From Bacillota bacterium (GTDB taxonomy: Bacteria > Actinomycetota > Aquicultoria > Aquicultorales > Aquicultoraceae), in assembly GCA_023511485.1 (NCBI GenBank), contig JAIMBH010000015.1, positions 1 to 64,000 on the forward strand: DNA of 64,000 nucleotides. The letters run 5' to 3'. A program made the position numbers and the translations under genes. This document shows positions 7,801 through 15,451 of this stretch, in pieces (the first letter of the stretch is position 1; the number at the start of each line of letters is the position of its first letter). Below the pieces are notes generated by a model. It saw nothing but the letters and a program-made list of their open reading frames with translations. It searched no databases and was not told the origin of the DNA.

Positions 7801-8139
7801 GCTACTTCCTTTCAAGCTTTAATTGCCAGAGGTGACCCTTTTCACAAAGCGAAGCAAAAAAATAACGATTCAAATAATAACATAGAGGTTTTTTAGAGGC
7901 AAGATAACCAGTTAGCAGATGGTTAACTAACAGGTTGATCGCTGCATGTAACAAAGAGTCAAGATAAAGATATAAAATTAAGAACTGCGGTCCAGACACA
8001 AAAGGCTGCTAGGCAGGGCTAAAGCTTGCAGCTCAACGCTACATTGCAGCCTGCAATATTTCAATTTCTAGTAGCTGGGTTTAAAATTACGCGCCACCTT
8101 AGTATTATGGTTATGCACTAGTATTAACGGGAGGTAATT
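7801..8139. other. Divergent intergenic region, no feature recognised
   Basis: 339 bases between the minus-strand TPR gene and the plus-strand cyclophilin gene. It must hold both promoters, but I see no clear -35/-10 pair, hairpin or operator. The only evident signal is the GGGAGG ribosome site just before 8140. Confidence 0.4.
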
Positions 8140-8805
8140 ATGAGACAGATCAAGCATGGGTTAATCTTATTGGCGGTTATTGTTATTGCATTGCTTATTC
8201 TGGCAGTCGGATGTTCATCCCAGGGCGGCAGTTCAGGTAGGCAGGCAAGTAAGGACAAAGGCGCTATGCAGCCGGCCTCCCAACCCGGTGAGGAGCGCAA
8301 AGAGTCGTCTGAACAGGCAAGCAAAAGTCAAGATTCTCTTGATACATCTAAGAAGCAGTATGCCGTTATCGAAACAAACAAAGGCAGAATTGTGTTTCAG
8401 CTCTTTTCACACAAGGCGCCCAATACCGTTAAAAATTTTATAAAACTTGCCAACTCAGGATTTTTTAACGGTATTAAGTGGCACCGCTATGAGCCTGGTT
8501 TTGTCATTCAAGGCGGCGACCCAAACAGCAGAGATAACGACCCCTCTAATGATGGGTTTGGAGGCCCTGGATATACCATAAAGGCTGAGATAAACGATGC
8601 TCCTCATTTAAGAGGAACCGTTGCTATGGCTCACAATGCAAAGAGCATTGATAGTGCGGGCAGTCAGTTCTATATCTGCCTTTCCGATCAGCCAAGGCTG
8701 GATGGCCAGTATACCGTTTTTGGCCAGGTGACAGAGGGCATGGATGTCGTGGACCAGATACGGGTTGGCGATGTTATGAATAAGGTCTATATCGAGGAGA
8801 GATAA
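8140..8805 (+). CDS. Cyclophilin-type peptidyl-prolyl cis-trans isomerase, lipoprotein
   Basis: 221 aa. Residues 1-24 form a lipoprotein signal with lipobox LAVGC, so Cys25 is lipidated and the protein is membrane-tethered on the outer face. A Ser/Lys/Gln-rich linker (26-75) precedes a cyclophilin domain (about 78-221). Active-site motifs are present: [15 protein letters not shown] (Arg, Phe, Gln of the catalytic set), AGSQFYICL and the TVFGQV loop. It should catalyse proline isomerisation in exported proteins; abundant secreted cytochromes are plausible clients. The ATG follows GGGAGGTAATT. The domain is complete and of normal bacterial length. Confidence 0.92.
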   Translation: MRQIKHGLILLAVIVIALLILAVGCSSQGGSSGRQASKDKGAMQPASQPGEERKESSEQASKSQDSLDTSKKQYAVIETNKGRIVFQLFSHKAPNTVKNFIKLANSGFFNGIKWHRYEPGFVIQGGDPNSRDNDPSNDGFGGPGYTIKAEINDAPHLRGTVAMAHNAKSIDSAGSQFYICLSDQPRLDGQYTVFGQVTEGMDVVDQIRVGDVMNKVYIEER

Positions 8806-8866
8806 AACCTTAAAACTGTAAAGTGGGCCACCAGGCGAATACTCCCGTCGCTGGCGAAAAAAATAT

Positions 8867-8885
8867 AAAAACTGGTTGAAAATTC
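8867..8885 (+). repeat. 19-bp promoter-upstream element shared with 51320-51338
   Basis: AAAAACTGGTTGAAAATTC occurs identically here and at 51320-51338. In both places it ends 1-2 bases before the -35 hexamer of a promoter (fur here, the M23 peptidase gene there). Confidence 0.55.
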
Positions 8886-8887
8886 AG

Positions 8888-8934
8888 TTGACATGGTGAG
8901 CAAAAGCAAGTAGTATTGAGATACAGTCTCAATA
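8888..8934 (+). promoter_or_regulatory. fur promoter with overlapping inverted-repeat operator
   Basis: TTGACA (8888-8893), 17-base spacer, TAGTAT (8911-8916). An 8-bp inverted repeat TATTGAGA-N5-TCTCAATA (8914-8934) overlaps the -10, the position expected for autorepression. A related 18-mer lies before feoA at 9421. Confidence 0.8.
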
Positions 8935-8945
8935 AAAGGTGATTT

Positions 8946-9377
8946 ATGAGAGCCGAAACAACGCAGTTTAAAAGCTATATCGAGGCTAGGGGATTGTATT
9001 TTACGCCAGAGCGGCAGTGTATTGCAGATGAGGTTTTCTCTAACCACGAGCATCTGGATGCTGAAGAGCTTTTGAAAATTTTAAAAGGCAAGGGGAGCAA
9101 GGCTTCTCGGGCAACGGTTTATCGCACCTTAGATCTGCTGGTTGAAAGCGGTTTGGTTGAGAAAATCGATCTTGGCGATGGCCGTTCGGTATACGAGCAT
9201 ACGGCGGGGCATGCGCACCACGACCACCTCATCTGCATCAGGTGTGGCTCAGTGCAGGAGTTCGAAGAGCCGCTAATAGAACAATTGCAGGATTGGGCCT
9301 GCGAGAAGGCAGCTTTTAAGCCAATTGGACACAATTTAAATATCTACGGTTACTGTAAAAATTGCAGTGCTGAATAG
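8946..9377 (+). CDS. fur: Fur-family ferric uptake regulator
   Basis: 143 aa. A winged-helix DNA-binding half (about 1-80, with SRATVYRTLDLLVESGLV as the recognition helix region) precedes a metal-binding/dimerisation half with the classic AHHDHLICIRCG motif and a C-terminal CKNC pair, so both the His-rich regulatory site and the Cys4 structural zinc site are there. Family members include Fur, PerR and Zur. Placement directly before feoAB, with a shared operator-like sequence before both, supports Fur. The ATG follows AAAGGTG. The promoter carries its own operator candidate, suggesting autoregulation. Confidence 0.9.
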   Translation: MRAETTQFKSYIEARGLYFTPERQCIADEVFSNHEHLDAEELLKILKGKGSKASRATVYRTLDLLVESGLVEKIDLGDGRSVYEHTAGHAHHDHLICIRCGSVQEFEEPLIEQLQDWACEKAAFKPIGHNLNIYGYCKNCSAE

Positions 9378-9420
9378 GTGCTGGATATTCGCATATTCGC
9401 ATATATTTTTTAAAGTTTGG

Positions 9421-9438
9421 CTGAGATAGAGTCGCAAT
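9421..9438 (+). promoter_or_regulatory. Candidate Fur operator before feoA
   Basis: CTGAGATAGAGTCGCAAT matches the fur-promoter sequence TTGAGATACAGTCTCAAT (8916-8933) at 15 of 18 positions and sits 16 bases before the feoA ATG. A direct repeat of ATTCGCAT precedes it near 9388-9402. Confidence 0.55.
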
Positions 9439-9454
9439 CTCAAAGGAGGATAAG

Positions 9455-9709
9455 ATGTGTCTTGATCAGATAAGGACCGGTGAAGAGGTTATCATAAAAA
9501 GGATTCCTGATAGCATGGCAAAAACACAGTTTATCAGATTTGGTATAGGTGAAGGAAGTACCGTCGTTTGCCATAGCAAAATCCCCTTCGGACCGGTGGT
9601 TCTGCGAAAGAACCGGCAGGAAATTGCAATCGGCCGCGCCCTTGCATGTACGATCGAAATCGAGAGGAGGGGCAGTCATGCCAAGAGACATAGACACGGC
9701 CGGGGTTAA
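9455..9709 (+). CDS. feoA: FeoA-family ferrous iron transport accessory protein
   Basis: 84 aa, the usual size for FeoA: a small SH3-like domain with the pattern MCLDQIRTGEEVIIKRIPDS..FIRFGIGEGSTVVCHSKIPFGPVVLRKNRQEIAIGRALACTIEI, split here by dots. It acts with FeoB at the cytoplasmic face of the Fe(II) transporter. The ATG follows AAAGGAGG. Its last 32 bases overlap the start of feoB, which means translational coupling. A Fur-operator candidate lies just upstream. Confidence 0.9.
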   Translation: MCLDQIRTGEEVIIKRIPDSMAKTQFIRFGIGEGSTVVCHSKIPFGPVVLRKNRQEIAIGRALACTIEIERRGSHAKRHRHGRG

Positions 9710-11570
9710 AACTACACATGGAGGGCACTGCCATACCGGCTCACTGGCGCTTGACGTGCCGCAGGATTGCCAGAAAATCGTCCTCGTGGGTAACCCGAAT
9801 GTTGGAAAGTCTGTTTTCTTTAATTACTTCTCGGGTTTATATGCCGATGTGTCTAACTATCCGGGAACCACAATCGAAATATCCCAGGCACGCTACAAAG
9901 ATAGCGCCATAATCGACACTCCAGGAATCTATGGCGTCTCGTCGTTTAATGACGAGGAGATCGTTGCACGGGATATAATATTAAGCGCCGATAAAGTTGT
10001 AAATGTGATCGATGCAGTGCACATCGAGCGAGACCTTTTTCTAACACTGCAGCTTATAGATATGGGCCTGCCGCTTATAGTGGCTCTTAACTTTATGGAT
10101 GAAGCTCAAGAACAAGGGTTGAAGATAGATGTAGATTTACTCTCTGACCTTTTGGGAGTGCCGGTAATTCCTACGGCTGCGGTTAAGAAGCAGGGCTTGG
10201 CCGATGTAGAAGCGGCTCTTACGGAGGCCAGGGAAGGGCGTCAGGACCCGTTTCTGCATAAGAAACTTCACGAGATGCTCTCACGAGTCGGCTCCCAACC
10301 GGAAGCTCTTATGGTTTTAGAGGGCGACCCATATGTTGCCGCAAGACATGGCATATCTCCTGGAACCGATCGGGAGGAGATATATGTAAGGCGCCGCGAG
10401 CGGGTAAACGATATTGTCAACCATGTTGTAAGCGAGACGAGAATATCTGAGACTATTCGGCAAAAAATCGGCCGGCTTGTTTTGAACCCAATAGCGGGCA
10501 TCCCTATTCTTGCGCTTGTACTCTACGGTCTGTATGAGCTTGTTGGAGTTCTCATAGCGCAAATAATCGTTGGAGTAACTGAAGAACAGATAATGCAGGG
10601 GCAATGGGAGCCCTTCATAAGGGGCATCGTTGAGCCGATTATAAGCCAGAAGACCGCACTTGGAACAATACTTATCGGCGAGTTCGGCGTTTTGACGATG
10701 ACAGTGACCTACCTCTTGGGCTTGCTCTTGCCTCTGGTTTTAGGTTTCTATCTGGCTCTTGCCTTGATGGAGGACTCGGGTTATTTGCCTAGGTTGGCTA
10801 CTTTGGTTGATAGGGCACTTAACGCCATCGGGTTAAACGGTAGGGCGGTTGTACCGATAATTCTGGGCTTTGGCTGTGTCACCATGGCGACCATAACGAC
10901 AAGACTTCTCGGTACCGAGCGGGAGAAGACGATTGCAACTGCGATACTCCAGTGGGCTATTCCCTGCTCTGCACAGCTTGGGGTAATTACAGTTCTTCTG
11001 GCTGCAATAGGGGGACCATATATACTGCTTTACGCTAGCATAATCTTTCTGGTTCTCGTGACGGTTGGAACCGTTCTTTCAAAATGGCTGCCGGGAAAAT
11101 CTTCGCCGCTTCTAATCGACCTTCCGCCACTGCGCCTGCCGAGGCCAAACAATGTGGCTAGGAAAGCTATCACCCGCACGTATGCATTCATGAAAGAGGC
11201 CACCCCCTGGTTTTTTGTCGGTGCACTTATCGTGTCGGTGATGCAGGTCACCGGATTGCTTAATGTCTGGCAGAATCTCTGGGAGCCGATTACTACTGGC
11301 TGGTTAAAGCTTCCAAAAGAGGCGGCAACAGCTTTTGTAATGGGTCTTGTTAGGCGAGACTTCGGTGCAGCCGGTCTTTTCGGGATGCATTTAGCCCCAA
11401 TGCAAACGGTTGTAGCGCTGGTTACTATCACACTCTTTGTGCCCTGTATAGCTTCGCTGATGATACTATTTAAAGAGCGCGGGGCAAGGCAAGCGGTGCC
11501 AATCTGGATCGGAAGCTGGGTTTTAGCTTTTGGTCTTGGTGGAGTGCTTGCGCAGATTTTGGTAAGGTGA
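9678..11570 (+). CDS. feoB: Ferrous iron transporter FeoB
   Basis: 630 aa from the ATG at 9678-9680, which has GAGGAGGGG 5 nt upstream; an in-frame upstream extension to 9549 is not supported. The N-terminal G domain has G1 GNPNVGKS (38-45), G2 Thr in NYPGTT, G3 DTPG (80-83) and G4 NFMD (138-141). The membrane part (about 260-625) has the Gate regions with EDSGYLPR, GFGCVTMATITTR, AIPCSAQLGV and LVRRDFGAAG, including the conserved membrane cysteines. It imports Fe(II), fitting an anoxic, heme-demanding cell. A His-rich N-terminal tail (HGGHCH) could bind metal. Confidence 0.95.
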   Translation: MPRDIDTAGVKTTHGGHCHTGSLALDVPQDCQKIVLVGNPNVGKSVFFNYFSGLYADVSNYPGTTIEISQARYKDSAIIDTPGIYGVSSFNDEEIVARDIILSADKVVNVIDAVHIERDLFLTLQLIDMGLPLIVALNFMDEAQEQGLKIDVDLLSDLLGVPVIPTAAVKKQGLADVEAALTEAREGRQDPFLHKKLHEMLSRVGSQPEALMVLEGDPYVAARHGISPGTDREEIYVRRRERVNDIVNHVVSETRISETIRQKIGRLVLNPIAGIPILALVLYGLYELVGVLIAQIIVGVTEEQIMQGQWEPFIRGIVEPIISQKTALGTILIGEFGVLTMTVTYLLGLLLPLVLGFYLALALMEDSGYLPRLATLVDRALNAIGLNGRAVVPIILGFGCVTMATITTRLLGTEREKTIATAILQWAIPCSAQLGVITVLLAAIGGPYILLYASIIFLVLVTVGTVLSKWLPGKSSPLLIDLPPLRLPRPNNVARKAITRTYAFMKEATPWFFVGALIVSVMQVTGLLNVWQNLWEPITTGWLKLPKEAATAFVMGLVRRDFGAAGLFGMHLAPMQTVVALVTITLFVPCIASLMILFKERGARQAVPIWIGSWVLAFGLGGVLAQILVR

Positions 11571-11575
11571 TTTAG

Positions 11576-11749
11576 ATGAAATGTGAAATAGTAAAGCCCA
11601 AAGAGGCAAAAGAAATAGAGAAGGTCTGTAACAGGTGTGGGTTTAAAACTAACAATCCTCTTATCACTGTCTGCCCTCGGTGTATGGCAGGACTGCCGGG
11701 TTTTGCCTCATGCAGTGGTGGCTGCAGCAGCTGCCACTTGTCCAGGTAG
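11576..11749 (+). CDS. Small Cys-rich protein following feoB
   Basis: 57 aa, starting 5 bases after the feoB stop. It has eight cysteines: Cys3, a zinc-ribbon-like pair of CXXC knuckles (CNRC and CPRC, about 14 residues apart), and a C-terminal CSGGCSSCH cluster. No membrane segment is seen, so it differs from the FeoB-associated Cys-rich membrane proteins and from winged-helix FeoC. The position as the last gene of the feo operon, before a strong terminator, suggests a role in Fe(II) transport, such as metal or Fe-S sensing. The exact family is not recognised. Ribosome site is weak; translation is probably coupled to feoB. Confidence 0.7.
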   Translation: MKCEIVKPKEAKEIEKVCNRCGFKTNNPLITVCPRCMAGLPGFASCSGGCSSCHLSR

Positions 11750-11800
11750 GTGGGTAGCTAGGAACACTGGTTGCCGTAGTTTTATACCTACTTGCTTATA

Positions 11801-11840
11801 AAGCCTAGCTTCTGTATTCTCAAGAGAAGCTAGGCTTTTT
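11801..11840 (+). terminator. Rho-independent terminator of the fur-feo region
   Basis: A 13-bp perfect stem (AAGCCTAGCTTCT / AGAAGCTAGGCTT) with an 11-base loop and a run of Ts to 11840. Confidence 0.92.
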
Positions 11841-11978
11841 GCTTAGGCGAAACTATGCTGCAAAAAGGATAGGCTATACTCTCAAGCGAACGTATTAGTA
11901 TTTGCATTGCTAAAGATTTTAATATAGTAGACGATAATTTCTTTAAGCAGTAATCCGGAAGCTAGCAGGGGGTTACCA

Positions 11979-13325
11979 GTGATGAAGCACAAAGACGCAA
12001 CAAATGTAGCAGTTATAGGCGCCGGAAGTGAGGCAGCGGATATTTTATCTACGCTTTGCAAGTGTCCAACGATTAATGTGGTTGGGTTTTGCGACCCCCG
12101 CTCCGATTCGTCCAGCACTTCGATCGCCCAGGAACTAAACATTCCCTTATTTGAAAGCATTGGACAGCTACCGGCAATTGGTAATGTCGACGTTATTGTT
12201 GACACGTCAGACGGACAGATCGATATAGGTTCTGTTAAGGAACTTAGCAAAGTCCAGGTAGTTCGCGGTAAAGCAGCTGATGTCATAAAAGGGCTTGTTG
12301 TAAACGGAATAAATGCAAGCGATAAACTTGATAGCATACTTGCCGCTTCAGATGAGTTTGGCACAATGCAGGATAGCCGGGAACTTTACCAGGCGATTGT
12401 GGAAAATGCTCTTAAAGTAGTTGGTTGTGCTGCTGGCACCTTGATAATCTTTAGCGAGAGAGATGAGACATGCCACCTTGCTGGAGTGGCAGGCTACTCA
12501 AAAACAATTAATGTGAAGAGCTGGGAACTTCAGCCTGGCGGAATTACAGAGCAGCTCCTAGATGAGGATACTCCAATGATTATCCAAAATATTAACGAGG
12601 AGCCTCTTTTTGATAACCCCGTAATGAATGAAGGAACGGTTTCTGTTCTTGCTACCTCGCTGAAGCAAGATTCCGAGGTGATAGGGCTTCTATTTGCCGG
12701 TGATTTTAAGCTAAGGAATTTCTCCGAACAGGAGTTATCTTTATTTTCTGCATATGCTGGGCTGGCATCGCTAGCTCTTCAGAAAGCAATGCTCCTTGAG
12801 AAAAACGAAGAGCTTACTGTTACTGATAACTTAACTGGGCTTTACAACAGCCGTCACTTCTTTACTACCCTAGAGGCGGAGATGGCAAGAGCAAAAAGAT
12901 ACGGCGGAGGATTTGCAATACTTCTCATGGATGTAGACGGTCTTGATTTTGTCAACAACTATTTTGGCTACTCGAAGGGAGACTGGGTCTTAAAGAAAGT
13001 CGCAGATGTTTTAAAAAGCTGTTCGCGCCAGACCGACTACAAGGCCAGATATGGCGGAGATGAGTTTGTCATGCTCCTGCCAAGCACCAGTTGCAGCCAG
13101 GCATCCATTCTTGCAAACCGCATTAAGCGTGAAGTTAGCGATTTAGTAATTAGAGAAGGCGGACAAGAGTTCAGACTCTCGGTTAGTATCGGGATAGCGG
13201 AGTTTCCATGCCTGGGTAAAAATTGCGACGAATTGATGAATGCAGTAAGTACTGCCCTTTATATCTGTAAGCAGCGAGGAAAAAACCTGGTCTGCTGCTA
13301 TGAAGATACCGGGGCTTCAAAATAG
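11979..13325 (+). CDS. GAF-GGDEF diguanylate cyclase with N-terminal Rossmann-like domain
   Basis: 448 aa. Residues 7-110 look like a dinucleotide-binding Rossmann fold (VAVIGAGSEAADIL, later VDVIVDTSD). A GAF domain follows (about 134-270), then a GGDEF domain (about 283-440). The catalytic motif GGDEF is intact (359-363), with the metal-binding DVD at 318-320 and an RXXD inhibitory site (RQTD, 350-353) five residues before it. It should make c-di-GMP with product inhibition, gated by a ligand of the GAF or Rossmann domain. GTG 11979 and ATG 11982 are both possible behind GGGGG at 11968-11972. No partner gene is adjacent; it converges with the O-antigen-ligase gene 5 bases away. Confidence 0.88.
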   Translation: MMKHKDATNVAVIGAGSEAADILSTLCKCPTINVVGFCDPRSDSSSTSIAQELNIPLFESIGQLPAIGNVDVIVDTSDGQIDIGSVKELSKVQVVRGKAADVIKGLVVNGINASDKLDSILAASDEFGTMQDSRELYQAIVENALKVVGCAAGTLIIFSERDETCHLAGVAGYSKTINVKSWELQPGGITEQLLDEDTPMIIQNINEEPLFDNPVMNEGTVSVLATSLKQDSEVIGLLFAGDFKLRNFSEQELSLFSAYAGLASLALQKAMLLEKNEELTVTDNLTGLYNSRHFFTTLEAEMARAKRYGGGFAILLMDVDGLDFVNNYFGYSKGDWVLKKVADVLKSCSRQTDYKARYGGDEFVMLLPSTSCSQASILANRIKREVSDLVIREGGQEFRLSVSIGIAEFPCLGKNCDELMNAVSTALYICKQRGKNLVCCYEDTGASK

Positions 13326-13330
13326 AAAAC

Positions 13331-15340
13331 CTAGCCTCCTCTTTTCTTAAGTAAAAAATCGGGATTAAGTTCCTCAACTTTCCTAAAATATCGCTCTGCT
13401 TTTTTGGTATCGCCGTTTTTTTGTGCATTGGTTGCAAGGATAAGATATGTTCTTGGGTCTTTATCTCCCAGTTTTTCTAGCTCCTCGGCAATCGCTATCG
13501 CACTACTTGAGTCATTTTCACGATTTGCAACCTCAAGGAGTCTTTTTTTCGTAAGTATAAGGCTTGGCCATAGATTTTCTGCTTGCTTGTAATATTTTTT
13601 TGCCTGCACAAGGTTGGTTCTATCCTCGGTTATCTCATAGGCTACTAAATTGGCCTCGCCAGCATAGTAGGTTAACTCAAAGCTTCTTTTGTTATAAATC
13701 AGGCCTTGGTCTGCAATTAATAAGGCTTGACGTGCGTAAATAGTACTATTATAAAGCGAGGCATAGCTTAAATAAAACTCTACTGCATCTTTCCTGTATT
13801 CTGTCTGGTAAGGGTCAAGAGCCAAGGCACGTTCGAAGTATGAAACCGCTTGATCTGGGGATGACCTGGCAAGCTCTTCTCCTTTATAGATGTAGTAATC
13901 AGCAAGTACCGGTTTGGCTGTAAATAAAACGACTAAAACAGAGACTATCACCAAAGCCGGTGTGGCTGGTTTTAGCTTAAGCCAGCCAGGCATCACTATC
14001 ACTTTTTTCTCTTTAGTCGGATACTTGATATTGCCCGCAATTCCCAGCAAGGACCAAATTAATGGTGTCAAAAAAACAGCAGTAATGCCGGTCTGAGCCT
14101 GCGCAAGGTAGCCGATTATAGCACCGAATAGACCTGTCATATAGGATGTTCGAAATGCCATCTTATTTCTGAAAAGCCCAAGGATCGCCATGATAAACAT
14201 CCAGACGTAAAGCAGCATTCCGGGTATGCCACCACTAAGTGCGGCTTGCAAAAAATCATTGTGTGCGTGTTCTGTAAGCATACGCGGCGAATCAGAAGCA
14301 TATTTCTCTGCTTTGTACAGAGGCATCCAATCGTTCATCTGTTCAGGACCATATCCCAGAAGGGGTTTATCGGCTATCATTTTAAGTGATGCTCTCCAGG
14401 TCTCTATTCGATTTGCCGCTAAACCTTCCGAAAAGCTAAAAGTTGAAACAAGTCGGCTTTTTAAATAATTGCCAGGGATGGCGATAAGGGAAGTTATCAG
14501 CAAAACAGCAATAACCAAGACCAGCCCAACTGTTCGCATCCTGTTTTTACTTTGGATGGAGGATTTAGCCCGGCTTGTTTTCATGCGTTTGCTAAGTGCG
14601 ATGTTGCCTCTCCATCTTATAAATACCGCAACGGCTGCTACCGAGATCCCAAGCCACGCACCTCTTGATTCTGTAAATATAAGATCGATTATTCCGATTA
14701 CTATAAGGGTCCAGGCAAGCAAACGCCACCTTTCCTCATTAGAATTTCTTGCAAGGCTAAGGAGAAGCGGCAGCATAATAACTAAATAGGCTCCAAACAG
14801 TACAGGATTGCCGAGGCTTGAGTGTACGCGGGTTTCAAAGCGAAAGACATTCGGAAAATCAAGTCCCGCAGCCTGCAACAGACCGTAGATGGCTACCGGT
14901 ATAAAACCAATCGTCATCACCTTAAGCACGCGCTCAAATGATTTCTCATCTCTTACGAGCTGGACTACTATAAAATAAATTATCGCATAACAAAAAAGGG
15001 CGGGCAGTGTCTCGTATTGTTGGTATTTGCCGATTATCCCAAGTATGGGCATGTCAGAAAATACTAGCGACAAGGTAGAAACCAGTAAAAGCAGTGCAAT
15101 AGGAATATCAAAAACCGACCTGTAGAGCAAAAGTTTTCCGGCCTTTATCGCACGGGCGGTGAAACCTACGATCAAAACTGTTGTTGCTATATAGAGAAAG
15201 GTTACCTTTGGTAGAGCGTACATATCAAAGCTATAAGGAAACATGACTATAGGTAAAAGGGCCAATATCACAACGACAGCTAGCGCTAACGGGTCGTTAA
15301 ATAAGTTATTGCTATCCGCATACCTAGTCTTTTTTCCCAT
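13331..15340 (-). CDS. O-antigen ligase/polymerase family protein with C-terminal TPR
   Basis: 669 aa. About 11-12 membrane segments fill residues 15-465. The Wzy_C/WaaL-type loop contains ESRGAWLG and HAHNDFLQAALSGGIPGM. A C-terminal region (about 490-660) has TPR-like repeats (DQAVSYFERALALDP, AKKYYKQAENLWP, GDTKKAERYFRKVEELNPDF). The family transfers or polymerises lipid-linked glycans on the outer face of the membrane; TPR-bearing members often glycosylate proteins or act in surface polymers. It is a paralogue of 17789-19813 with the same architecture, and the pair brackets the membrane cytochromes. The ATG follows AAGGA at 7 nt spacing. Confidence 0.85.
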   Translation of the reverse strand: MGKKTRYADSNNLFNDPLALAVVVILALLPIVMFPYSFDMYALPKVTFLYIATTVLIVGFTARAIKAGKLLLYRSVFDIPIALLLLVSTLSLVFSDMPILGIIGKYQQYETLPALFCYAIIYFIVVQLVRDEKSFERVLKVMTIGFIPVAIYGLLQAAGLDFPNVFRFETRVHSSLGNPVLFGAYLVIMLPLLLSLARNSNEERWRLLAWTLIVIGIIDLIFTESRGAWLGISVAAVAVFIRWRGNIALSKRMKTSRAKSSIQSKNRMRTVGLVLVIAVLLITSLIAIPGNYLKSRLVSTFSFSEGLAANRIETWRASLKMIADKPLLGYGPEQMNDWMPLYKAEKYASDSPRMLTEHAHNDFLQAALSGGIPGMLLYVWMFIMAILGLFRNKMAFRTSYMTGLFGAIIGYLAQAQTGITAVFLTPLIWSLLGIAGNIKYPTKEKKVIVMPGWLKLKPATPALVIVSVLVVLFTAKPVLADYYIYKGEELARSSPDQAVSYFERALALDPYQTEYRKDAVEFYLSYASLYNSTIYARQALLIADQGLIYNKRSFELTYYAGEANLVAYEITEDRTNLVQAKKYYKQAENLWPSLILTKKRLLEVANRENDSSSAIAIAEELEKLGDKDPRTYLILATNAQKNGDTKKAERYFRKVEELNPDFLLKKRGG

Positions 15341-15371
15341 GATATGTCCTTAAAAGATAATTTGATTATAA

Positions 15372-15399
15372 AGTGGTGCCGCCAGGTGGTGGCACCACT
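15372..15399 (-). terminator. Hairpin between cytochrome and ligase genes
   Basis: A perfect 9-bp stem (AGTGGTGCC / GGCACCACT) with a 10-base loop, followed on the minus strand by TTTATAATC. It lies past the stop of the decaheme gene at 15452 and before the ligase start at 15340. A weak terminator or attenuator is likely. Confidence 0.45.
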
Positions 15400-15451
15400 C
15401 AGTATAATTCTTTGCAGGACTTAAATCAAAAAAAGGGGCTTAGGCGTTTAG

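Noticed and set aside
7802-7999. 65-codon minus-strand frame upstream of the TPR gene
   Set aside because: No ribosome site and no family resemblance; it occupies the divergent promoter region.
9549-9677. N-terminal extension of FeoB
   Set aside because: It lies in a different frame inside feoA and lacks a ribosome site; the ATG at 9678 has an excellent one and gives normal length.
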